Below, piece after piece: positions 1-6,970 of a stretch of DNA of 36,674 bases. The stretch comes from Marinactinospora thermotolerans DSM 45154 (GTDB lineage: Bacteria > Actinomycetota > Actinomycetes > Streptosporangiales > Streptosporangiaceae). Each line of letters starts with the position of its first letter. The first letter of the stretch is position 1. The translations under genes were made by a program, and so were the position numbers. The notes below the pieces were generated by a model. That model was not told the DNA's origin. It was given only the letters and a program-made list of their open reading frames with translations, and ran no database searches. Where the stretch lies: positions 1 through 36,674 of the forward strand of contig NZ_FUWS01000021.1 of the NCBI RefSeq assembly GCF_900167435.1, in the 5' to 3' direction.

Positions 1-126
1 GTGGCGGAGGGTGTCGGTGAAGACGAGGGTGCCGGTGACGAACATGACGCCCAGCACGATGGCCAGGGCGGTGGTGAACAGGCGGCCCTTGTGCAGGCGC
101 AGGCCGGCCAGGGTGGTGCGTAGCAC
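1..126 (-). CDS. ABC transporter permease, FtsX/MacB type (partial, N-terminus only)
   Basis: The first 42 codons of a gene that runs off the left edge. The GTG start follows the stop of the ATP-binding gene by one codon (TGA, ACC, GTG), so the two are translationally coupled. The visible protein starts MLRTTLAGLRLHKGR and continues into one hydrophobic helix (LFTTALAIVLGVMFVTGTLV). A short basic cytoplasmic stretch followed at once by the first membrane helix is typical of FtsX-domain permeases of the MacB/LolC class. It would be the membrane partner of the ATPase encoded at 130-918. The substrate cannot be read from this fragment: in actinomycetes such pairs export peptides, antibiotics or lipids, or signal to cell-wall hydrolases. 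Confidence 0.8.
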   Translation of the reverse strand, partial: MLRTTLAGLRLHKGRLFTTALAIVLGVMFVTGTLVFTDTLRH

Positions 127-129
127 GGT

Positions 130-918
130 TCAGCCCTCCAACGCCAGCAGGTGGTCCAGCACCGACTCGGCGGTGGGATCGTCGACCTGTCCGGCCGGGC
201 GGCCATCGCGCAGGAACACCACCCGGTCGGCGTAGGAGGCCGCCACCGGGTCGTGGGTCACCATCACCACGGTCTGGCCCATCTCACGCACCGAGTCGCG
301 CAAGAACGCCAGTACCTGGGCGCCCGACCGCGAGTCGAGGTTGCCGGTGGGCTCGTCGGCGTAGACCACCTCGGGCGCGCCCAGCAGGGCGCGGGCCACG
401 GCCACGCGTTGTTGCTGGCCGCCGGAGAGTTTGGCGGGCAGGTGGTCCAGTCGGTCGGCCAGGCCCACCACTTCCACGATGCGGGCCAGGCGTTGGTGGT
501 CTATGCGGCGTTTGGCGATGCGGGCGGGCAGGGTGATGTTGTCGCGGGCGGTGAGCATGGGCAGCAGGTTGAAGGCCTGGAAGACGAAGCCGATGCGGTC
601 GCGGCGCAGTTGGGTGAGTTGCCGGTCGGTCAGGGCGGTGATGTCGGTGCGGCCCATGGTGATCTGGCCGGAGGTGACGGTGTCCAGTCCGGCCAGGCAG
701 TGCATCAGGGTGGATTTGCCCGAGCCGGAGGGGCCCATGATCGCGGTGAACGCGCCGCGGGCGAACTCCAGGTCCACCCCGTCCAGGGCCCGTACCAGCG
801 TGCCACCGGTGCGAAACGTCTTGGTCACCCCACGCGCCACCACCACTGGTGGGGAGGGGTCGCCCGCAGCGGTGGGGCGGGTGCCCTGCGTACGCGCGTC
901 GACTACCTTGTCCGACAT
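130..918 (-). CDS. ABC transporter ATP-binding protein (MacB/LolD family)
   Basis: A 262-residue ATPase that powers an FtsX/MacB-type exporter. Walker A is GPSGSGKST (62-70), the Q-loop Gln is at 114, the signature LSGGQ at 164-168, Walker B ends in VVYADEP with the catalytic Glu at 189, and the H-loop His is at 222. The signature continues [11 protein letters not shown] and the Walker B region TGNLDS, both characteristic of the MacB/LolD/FtsE group. A GAGGAAAG ribosome binding site precedes the ATG. The first ~25 residues are a polar, Pro/Ala-rich leader beyond the usual ATPase start. The permease gene follows after one codon. Family assignment is firm; the substrate is unknown. Confidence 0.95.
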   Translation of the reverse strand: MSDKVVDARTQGTRPTAAGDPSPPVVVARGVTKTFRTGGTLVRALDGVDLEFARGAFTAIMGPSGSGKSTLMHCLAGLDTVTSGQITMGRTDITALTDRQLTQLRRDRIGFVFQAFNLLPMLTARDNITLPARIAKRRIDHQRLARIVEVVGLADRLDHLPAKLSGGQQQRVAVARALLGAPEVVYADEPTGNLDSRSGAQVLAFLRDSVREMGQTVVMVTHDPVAASYADRVVFLRDGRPAGQVDDPTAESVLDHLLALEG

Positions 919-1108
919 GTCTTTCCTCGTGTCGTGGCGCCCCCGAAGCTCATCGGGACGCCGAGAACACTAGGAACCACGCCACCGTCGGCACATCGGT
1001 CGAAAGCGTGGCGTCACGACGACCGTTGGGCGGCTCTTTCCGGGGCGCACCACCGACGATCGACAGGGGCGACCCCCCACCGGACGCTGCCCGTCCCCGG
1101 GAGGGGCC

Positions 1109-1906
1109 TCACTCCGCCCCGACGCCGCGGACCCTCGCCCAGGCCCGGGCCATGCCGCCGAGCCAGCGGTCCCGGTCCTCGGCGCGGCGGCGTTCGTAGT
1201 CGGCCACCTCGGGGTGGGGCAGGACGAGGAACCTGCCGTCGCGCAGCGCGGTGATGGTCGCCTCCGCCACGTCCTCGGGTTCCAGGTAGGCCCCGCCCAG
1301 GCGGGTGGCCGCGGTCGGCCCGTCCCCGGCGGTCATGGCGGTGTTGACCCCTTGGGGGCACAGGCACGACACCCCGACACCGGTCCCGGCGTGCCGGATG
1401 GCCAGCCACTCGGCGAGGGCGACCGCGCCGTGCTTGGTGACACTGTAGGGCGCGGCGTCGAGATTGGTGAGCAGGCCCGCGGCCGAGGCGGTGACCAGCA
1501 GGTGGCCGTGCCCCCGCTCGACCATGCGCGGCAGCAGCGCGCGGGCGACGTGGACGTGGGCGAGCACGTGGACCCGCCAGGAGAGGTCCCAGTCGGCGGC
1601 TGCGCCCAGGTCCCGGCCCGCTGCCACGCCGGCGTTGGAGCACCACAGGTCGATGGGCGCGTGTTCCCTTTCGACGGCGGCGACGGCAGCGGTGACGGCG
1701 GCCTCGTCGGTGACGTCCAGGACGAGCGCGTGGGCGCGTTCCCCGAGCTCGGCCACTGTCCGTTCGACCCGCTCGGGGTCGAGGTCGGCGACGATGACCC
1801 GGGCCGCCCCCTCCGCGAGGAAGCGTTCGGCGAGCGCGCGTCCGATGCCGCCGGCGCCTCCGGTGACGACCACCGTCGTCCCGGGCGGGGTGAAGGGGTG
1901 GGCCAT
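1109..1906 (-). CDS. SDR family oxidoreductase
   Basis: A 265-residue classical short-chain dehydrogenase/reductase. The cofactor glycine motif TGGAGGIG lies at 15-22. An Asp (D41) ends the second beta strand, which usually favours NAD(H) over NADP(H). NAG is at 91-93, and the catalytic Ser141, Tyr154 and Lys158 (YSVTK) are all present. The ATG at 1906 follows directly on the end of the quinone oxidoreductase gene (38 bases apart, same strand), so the two probably form one operon read from the promoter near 2950. Such QOR-SDR pairs in actinomycetes are often linked to lipid or aromatic catabolism, but the substrate cannot be inferred here. Sequence upstream of 1906 in the same frame is antisense to the QOR gene and was not included. 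Confidence 0.93.
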   Translation of the reverse strand: MAHPFTPPGTTVVVTGGAGGIGRALAERFLAEGAARVIVADLDPERVERTVAELGERAHALVLDVTDEAAVTAAVAAVEREHAPIDLWCSNAGVAAGRDLGAAADWDLSWRVHVLAHVHVARALLPRMVERGHGHLLVTASAAGLLTNLDAAPYSVTKHGAVALAEWLAIRHAGTGVGVSCLCPQGVNTAMTAGDGPTAATRLGGAYLEPEDVAEATITALRDGRFLVLPHPEVADYERRRAEDRDRWLGGMARAWARVRGVGAE

Positions 1907-1944
1907 GTCCGTTGTCTCCCGTCTTCGCGTCGATCGGTCGGTGG

Positions 1945-2934
1945 TCAGGGGGCCGGCACGTAGACGAGGCGTCCGATCGTGGAGCCGTCGGCGAGACGCT
2001 GGACCCCGTCGGCCAGCCGGTCCAGTGGCAGGGTCTCGCTCACCAGCGGTTTGACCAGACCGCGTTCGGCGAGATCGGCCAGCTGCTCGTGGCATTCGGC
2101 GATGACCTGGGGCGCGCGGTCCCGGTACAGCCCCCAGTGCAGGCCGACCAGGGAGTAGTTCTTGATCAGGGCGTGGTTGAGCCCCGGAGTGGGGATCGTG
2201 CCGCTCGCGAACCCGATGACGAGGATGCGTCCCTCGAAGGCGATGCACTTGGTGGAGCGGGTGAAGGAGTCGCCGCCGACCGGGTCGAACACCACATCGG
2301 CGCCGCGTCCCCCGGTGAACTCCTTGACCACCTGGACGAAGTCCTCGGTGCGCCGGTCCACCACCACGTCGGCGCCGAGCTCACGGGCCACCTTCGCCTT
2401 GTCCGCACCGCCGACCACCCCTACGACCCGCGCCCCGGCCGCCTTCGCGAGCTGGATCGCGGCGCTGCCGACCCCTCCGGCGGCCGCGTGGACGAGCACG
2501 GTCTCGCCCTCGCGCAGGCCGGCGCGGCGGTGCAGCGCGAACCAGCCCGTCTGGTAGCCGATGAACAGCGACGCCGCCTCGGGGTCGGTGAGCGCGGCCG
2601 GCGCGGGGTACACGGCGTCCGCCCTCATCAGGGCGTACTCCGCGAAGGCCCCCGTGGGCAGCTCCGCGGAGCCGAGCACACGTTCTCCCGCGCGGACGCC
2701 GGTCACGCCCTCGCCGGTCTCGACGACCTCCGCGCACAGTTCCAGGCCCGGCGTGAACGGCAACGGGGGGCGGACCTGGTAGCCGCCCCGGCACAGCAGC
2801 GCGTCGGGGAAGTTGACGGCCGCCGCGCGGACCCGGACGAGCACCTGGCCGGGGCCGGGCCGCGGTGGTTCGACGTCCTCGACGCGCAGGACGTCCTTCG
2901 GTTCACCCAACTCGCGTACCCGCACCGCTTTCAC
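1945..2934 (-). CDS. NADPH:quinone oxidoreductase family protein (zinc-free MDR)
   Basis: A 329-residue medium-chain dehydrogenase/reductase of the quinone oxidoreductase branch. The N-terminal GroES-like domain includes NFPDALLCRGGYQ (41-53) and lacks the structural-zinc cysteines of alcohol dehydrogenases. The Rossmann domain has AAGGVGSAAIQLAKAAGA (151-168). I chose the GTG at 2934 because GGAGG sits 5 bases upstream; the frame stays open further but without family-like sequence. First gene of a likely operon with the SDR gene downstream. A near-perfect 14-base palindrome of TetR-operator type lies 15-28 bases upstream of the start, so the operon is probably repressed by an unlinked TetR protein. 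The physiological substrate is unknown. Confidence 0.92.
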   Translation of the reverse strand: MKAVRVRELGEPKDVLRVEDVEPPRPGPGQVLVRVRAAAVNFPDALLCRGGYQVRPPLPFTPGLELCAEVVETGEGVTGVRAGERVLGSAELPTGAFAEYALMRADAVYPAPAALTDPEAASLFIGYQTGWFALHRRAGLREGETVLVHAAAGGVGSAAIQLAKAAGARVVGVVGGADKAKVARELGADVVVDRRTEDFVQVVKEFTGGRGADVVFDPVGGDSFTRSTKCIAFEGRILVIGFASGTIPTPGLNHALIKNYSLVGLHWGLYRDRAPQVIAECHEQLADLAERGLVKPLVSETLPLDRLADGVQRLADGSTIGRLVYVPAP

Positions 2935-2948
2935 ACGCACCTCCAGAT

Positions 2949-2962
2949 ACCAACCGGTCGGT
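2949..2962. promoter_or_regulatory. Putative TetR-type operator upstream of the QOR-SDR operon
   Basis: ACCAACCGGTCGGT is a 14-base palindrome with one mismatched pair, centred on ACCGGT. Palindromes of this form are common operators of actinobacterial TetR regulators of lipid and aromatic catabolism. It lies 15 bases upstream of the QOR start codon, where it would overlap the promoter or leader. No tetR gene is in the window, so the regulator would have to be encoded elsewhere. Confidence 0.5.
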
Positions 2963-3209
2963 CTAAAGTGAACCGTGATCGGCGCGGGACCGTCAAGGGC
3001 GGAGCGGGCCGCGACGCGCCCGCCCCCTCCTCCCCTGCGGATACCCTGGACACCGGGAGCGACGCGCCGGCCCCCGCCGCGCGCCCCACCAGGTTCGACG
3101 AGGCCCCGCCCGGCGGTGTGCCAGCCGGCCCCCGCCCGGCCCGGCGGCCGGCCGCGCGCCGAACGGAACGACACCGCCAGACCCACATCCGCGAGGAGAC
3201 GAACGCCCG

Positions 3210-4835
3210 GTGAGCGCCCCGACCGAGACCCCGACGAACAAGCCAGCCGAAACCCTCTCCGAGGCCGCGCGGCGGCGGACGTTCGCGGTGATCTCCCACC
3301 CCGACGCCGGTAAGTCCACGTTGACCGAGGCGCTGGCCCTGCACGCGGCCGCGATCACCTCGGCCGGCGCGGTCCACGGCAAGGGCGACCGGCGCGGCGT
3401 CACCTCCGACTGGATGGAGATGGAGCAGGCCCGCGGCATCTCCATCACCTCGGCGGCGCTGCGCATCGACTACGGCGGGTGCGTGCTGAACCTGCTGGAC
3501 ACCCCCGGCCACGCCGACTTCTCCGAGGACACCTACCGGGTGCTGGCGGCGGTGGACTGCGCGATCATGCTGCTGGACTCGGCCAAGGGTCTGGAGCCCC
3601 AGACCCTGAAGCTGTTCGACGTGTGCCGGGCGCGCAAGGTCCCCGTCATCACCTTCGTCAACAAGTGGGACCGGCCGGGCCGCGAGCCCCTGGAGCTGCT
3701 GGACGAGATCGAGCAGCGCATCGGGCTGCGCCCCACCCCGCTGAACTGGCCCGTGGGCATCGCCGGCGACTTCCGCGGCCTGATCGACCGCTCCGACGAC
3801 TCCTACACCAAGCTGCACCGCACCCCCGGCGGGGCGACCGTGGCCCAGGAGGAGCGCCTGGACCACGACCGCGCCGCCGAGATCGAGCAGGACGCCTGGA
3901 TCCAGGCCCGCGAGGAGCTGGAACTGCTCGGCGAGATCGGCGCCGACTACGACGAGGAGTCGTTCCTGGCGGGCGTCTCCTCCCCGGTGCTGTTTGGCGC
4001 GGCGCTGCCCAACTTCGGGGTGGGTCAGCTCCTGCGCGCCCTCATCGACCTGGCCCCCGCCCCTTCGCCACAGGCCGACGCGGCCGGCGTGCCGCGTCCG
4101 ATCGAGGCCCCCTTCTCCGGCCTGGTGTTCAAGATGCAGGCCAACATGGACAAGGCCCACCGCGACCGGATGGCGTTCGTCCGGGTGTGCTCGGGCCGCT
4201 TCGACCGCGGCATGGTGCTGACCCACGCGGCCACCGGCCGCCCGTTCGCCACCAAGTACACCCAGGCGGTCTTCGGCGCCGAACGCCACACCATCGACAC
4301 CGCCTTCCCCGGTGACGTGATCGCGCTGGTCAACGCCCAGGCGCTGCGCGTGGGCGACACCCTGTACGAGGGGCCCAAGGTCGAGTTCCCGCCGATCCCC
4401 AGCTTCGCCCCCGAGCACTTCGCGGTGGCCCGCGCGCTGGACGCCGGACGCTACAAGCAGTTCCGTCGGGGCATCGAGCAGCTCGACACCGAGGGCGTGG
4501 TGCAGGTGCTGGTCTCCGACGTGCGCGGCGAGCAGGCCCCCGTGCTGGCCGCGGTCGGCCCGTTGCAGTTCGACGTGGTCAAGCACCGGATGGAACACGA
4601 GTTCCGCGCCCCGATCGAGCTGGCCCACCTCGACTACGGGCTGGCCCGGCGCACCGACGCCGCGTCCGCGCCGATCCTGCACGGCCTGTCCGGGGCCGAG
4701 GTCCTGACCCGCCGGCTCGACGGCGAACTGCTCGTGCTGGTGCACAACAAGTGGCGGCTGCGCGTCATCGAGCGCGACAACCCCGGCCTGGTCTTGGAGC
4801 CGCTGCTGGCCGGAGGGGTCGAGGACGGCTCCTGA
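3210..4835 (+). CDS. prfC: Peptide chain release factor 3
   Basis: A 541-residue translational GTPase that recycles release factors RF1/RF2 from the ribosome after peptide release. The G domain shows the P-loop SHPDAGKST (29-37), the effector region with GVTSDWMEMEQARGISI, DTPGHADF near residue 97, and NKWD near 151. The STLTEALALHAAAI and FRAPIELAHLDY segments and the C-terminal domains match RF3 rather than EF-G or EF-Tu, and the length is normal for RF3. The start is GTG, with GAGGAGA about 11 bases upstream. The gene stands alone on the plus strand and faces the dioxygenase gene, with a GC hairpin between the two stops. Confidence 0.96.
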   Translation: MSAPTETPTNKPAETLSEAARRRTFAVISHPDAGKSTLTEALALHAAAITSAGAVHGKGDRRGVTSDWMEMEQARGISITSAALRIDYGGCVLNLLDTPGHADFSEDTYRVLAAVDCAIMLLDSAKGLEPQTLKLFDVCRARKVPVITFVNKWDRPGREPLELLDEIEQRIGLRPTPLNWPVGIAGDFRGLIDRSDDSYTKLHRTPGGATVAQEERLDHDRAAEIEQDAWIQAREELELLGEIGADYDEESFLAGVSSPVLFGAALPNFGVGQLLRALIDLAPAPSPQADAAGVPRPIEAPFSGLVFKMQANMDKAHRDRMAFVRVCSGRFDRGMVLTHAATGRPFATKYTQAVFGAERHTIDTAFPGDVIALVNAQALRVGDTLYEGPKVEFPPIPSFAPEHFAVARALDAGRYKQFRRGIEQLDTEGVVQVLVSDVRGEQAPVLAAVGPLQFDVVKHRMEHEFRAPIELAHLDYGLARRTDAASAPILHGLSGAEVLTRRLDGELLVLVHNKWRLRVIERDNPGLVLEPLLAGGVEDGS

Positions 4836-4844
4836 GGCGCCGGG

Positions 4845-4875
4845 GCGCCGGCGTGGCGTGGGGCCGCGCCGGCGC
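4845..4875. terminator. Hairpin between convergent prfC and dioxygenase genes
   Basis: Perfect 9-base arms GCGCCGGCG (4845-4853) and CGCCGGCGC (4867-4875) enclose a 13-base loop, in the 51-base gap between two convergent stops. It has no T-run, as is usual for high-GC actinobacterial terminators, and could act in both directions. Confidence 0.5.
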
Positions 4876-4886
4876 GCGACCGCCGC

Positions 4887-5702
4887 TCAGTCGAGCTGGA
4901 AGGACCGCTTGGACATCCCGTACCAGAACCCGTCGATGACGCTGCGGGGTGTCTCGCCGGTCCGGTTGCCCGCGCCCAGGGCCACGAACAGCGGCGCCAG
5001 GTGCTCGCTGCGCGGGTGGGCGATGTCGGCGGCGGGCGCCTTGTGGGCCCAGTCCAGCAGCGCGTCGATGTCGCCGCTCCGGGCGGCGCGATCGGCCCAG
5101 TCGTCGAACTCCTGCGACCAGGCGGGCGGCGTGTACCCCGGCCCTCGGCTCATGTCGACGCACGACAGGTTGTGGGTGAGGAAGCCGCTGCCCATGATGA
5201 GCACCCCCTCGTCACGGAGGGGGGCCAGCCGGCGTCCCAGTTCGAACAGCCGTTGCGGGTCGAGGGTGGGCATCGAGATCTGGAGCACGGGGACGTCGGC
5301 GTCGGGGTACATCTCCTTCAGCGGGACGTAGGCTCCGTGGTCGAGCCCCCGCTCGGGGGCGTCGGCCACCGGCACCCCGTGCCCGTTGAGCAGGCCGCGG
5401 ACCTTGGCCGCCAGCTCGGGCGCTCCCGGGGCGGCGTAGGTGACCTCGTAGTAGCGCTGCGGGAATCCCCAGAAGTCGTAGACGAGGGGGACGGTCCGCG
5501 TGGCGCCGATCGTCAGCGGGCCGGCCTCCCAATGGGCCGAGACGATGAGGATGGCCGTGGGTCGGGGCAGGTCGGCGGACCAGGAGGCGAGCTGGCCGGT
5601 CCACAACGGGTCGTCGGCCAGCGGCGGCGCGCCGTGCCCGAAGTACAGGACCGGCATGGGACCCGCGCTCTCCGGTCGTCCGGGGGCGTTCACGCTCGTC
5701 AT
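4887..5702 (-). CDS. Class III extradiol ring-cleavage dioxygenase, LigB/DODA (YgiD-like) family
   Basis: A 271-residue member of the LigB-type, 4,5-DOPA-dioxygenase-like family, which opens catechol-type rings using one non-haem Fe(II) or Zn. Putative metal ligands are His23 in LYFGHGAPPL and His57 in IVSAHWEA; further conserved His residues occur in GLDHGAYVPL and GSGFLTHNL. The C-terminal GFWYGMSKRSFQLD is also typical. The ATG at 5702 has GGAGGAAGG 4-5 bases upstream; the open frame continues far upstream but only as antisense of the stress-protein gene. Transcribed alone. The leader carries a 27-base AT-rich imperfect palindrome suggesting MarR-like control. The natural substrate is unknown: bacterial family members are often assigned to DOPA or simple catechols without proof. 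Confidence 0.92.
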   Translation of the reverse strand: MTSVNAPGRPESAGPMPVLYFGHGAPPLADDPLWTGQLASWSADLPRPTAILIVSAHWEAGPLTIGATRTVPLVYDFWGFPQRYYEVTYAAPGAPELAAKVRGLLNGHGVPVADAPERGLDHGAYVPLKEMYPDADVPVLQISMPTLDPQRLFELGRRLAPLRDEGVLIMGSGFLTHNLSCVDMSRGPGYTPPAWSQEFDDWADRAARSGDIDALLDWAHKAPAADIAHPRSEHLAPLFVALGAGNRTGETPRSVIDGFWYGMSKRSFQLD

Positions 5703-5735
5703 GGGCACCTTCCTCCGGTGGCACACCACCAGAAC

Positions 5736-5762
5736 CTTCCAAGAAGAAATTTTCCTAGGAAG
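5736..5762. promoter_or_regulatory. AT-rich imperfect palindrome upstream of the dioxygenase gene
   Basis: A 27-base inverted repeat with outer arms CTTCC / GGAAG and an AT-rich interior including TTTTCCTAGGAAG. 17 of 27 positions agree with the reverse complement, and it stands out in a region that is otherwise above 70% GC. It lies 34-60 bases upstream of the start codon at 5702, a usual place for a MarR/HxlR-type operator. The cognate regulator is not visible beside it. Confidence 0.5.
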
Positions 5763-5824
5763 ATAGTAGCCCGCGCGCGCCCCTCCGTCCCCCTCCCCAC
5801 CCGGGCGGGGAGGGGAGAGACCTC

Positions 5825-6730
5825 TCAACGCACGATCGCCACCGGCCCGGTGGCCCCGTGCAGGACCGCCTGGCTGACCGAGCCGAGCAGCAGGCCGGCG
5901 AACCCGCCCCGGCCGCGCGACCCCACCACGATCAGGTCGGCGGGGCACGCCTCCTCCAGCAACGCCACCACCGGGTGGGCCCGCACGGTCTTGGGCTCCA
6001 CCTCGACCTCGGGGTGCTCGGCCCGGGCCGGTGCCAGGGCCTCGTCCAACGCCGTGCGGGTGGCCTGCTCGACCGATTCGTCGTCGAACACCTCGCCGGG
6101 GATCGGCCCCATCGTGGAGGCGAAGGCGGTCATGGGCTGCCACGCGCTGAGCGCGACCAGGCGGGCGCCGCGGCGCGCCGCCTCGGCGAAGGCGAAGGCG
6201 ATGGCGCGCTGCCCCTTCTCCGAGCCGTCCACCCCGACGATGACCCGGCCCCGCACCCCCTGGGCCGTCTCGTGCTTCTTCGGCAGGATCACCACCGGAA
6301 CCGGGGCGTGCGCGGCGAGGTCCACCCCGACCGACCCCACGAGGGCCGACGCGATGCTGCCCAGACCGCGCGAGCCGACCACGACCGCCGCCGCCCCCGG
6401 CGCGGAGGCCGCCTCCAGCAACGCCTCCGCCGGCCGTTTCTCGGCCAGGAGCGTGTCCACGGTGAGCTCGGGGTAGATCCGCAGGATCCACTCGCGCGCG
6501 TAGTCCAGCAGGGCTTGGGCGTCGCGGAGCAACGACGACTGTTCCTCGTCCCTGCGGCGCAGCAGGTCGCCGAAAGGACCCTCGCGTTCGGGTGCCTGGG
6601 CCGCCGCGACGATACGCAGTCCCAGGCCTCGCAGCTGGGCCTCGTGCGCCGACCATTCGAGTGCGTAACGGCTGGAGTCGGAGCCGTCCACCCCGACGAT
6701 CACCCAGCGGACACCAGACGCGTCGTTCAT
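5825..6730 (-). CDS. Universal stress protein, tandem UspA domains
   Basis: A 301-residue cytoplasmic protein made of two UspA domains (about 8-150 and 160-301). Both begin with the strand-loop VIVGVDGS. Both also carry the ATP-binding GSRGxG pattern (VVVGSRGLGSIASALVGSV and IVVGSRGRGGFAGLLLGSVS), so this belongs to the ATP-binding Usp class abundant in actinomycetes under hypoxia or dormancy. Starts at ATG 6730. It lies downstream of the HelR-like gene on the same strand, but 240 bases separate them, so it probably has its own promoter. Role in stress survival is inferred from family; no specific partner is visible. Confidence 0.95.
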   Translation of the reverse strand: MNDASGVRWVIVGVDGSDSSRYALEWSAHEAQLRGLGLRIVAAAQAPEREGPFGDLLRRRDEEQSSLLRDAQALLDYAREWILRIYPELTVDTLLAEKRPAEALLEAASAPGAAAVVVGSRGLGSIASALVGSVGVDLAAHAPVPVVILPKKHETAQGVRGRVIVGVDGSEKGQRAIAFAFAEAARRGARLVALSAWQPMTAFASTMGPIPGEVFDDESVEQATRTALDEALAPARAEHPEVEVEPKTVRAHPVVALLEEACPADLIVVGSRGRGGFAGLLLGSVSQAVLHGATGPVAIVR

Positions 6731-6970
6731 CGATCCCGCCTCGCTCTCCGGTCTCTCCGGTCGGGTCGCCGCCGGTTCCCGGACCTGTCCCGGGCAGCGG
6801 CTTTCCCCGCCCTACCCGATTACCGACATCTCATGACGAAGACCGCCGGATGGTGCGGGGTACCCGTTTCGATCCTGCACCCATTCCGAACGGACGGGAC
6901 ACCGGGGTGCCCCGTCCGCGCCACCGCCGCCCCGCCCCCGAAGCGGACATCGGACGCCTCTCCCCGGGCC

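Noticed and set aside
2931-4745. A 604-codon open frame on the minus strand
   Set aside because: Antisense to prfC, whose GTPase motifs are complete on the plus strand.
4887-6656. Dioxygenase as a 589-residue protein
   Set aside because: The part upstream of ATG 5702 is an out-of-frame reading of the stress-protein gene; the ribosome binding site and family length support 271 residues.
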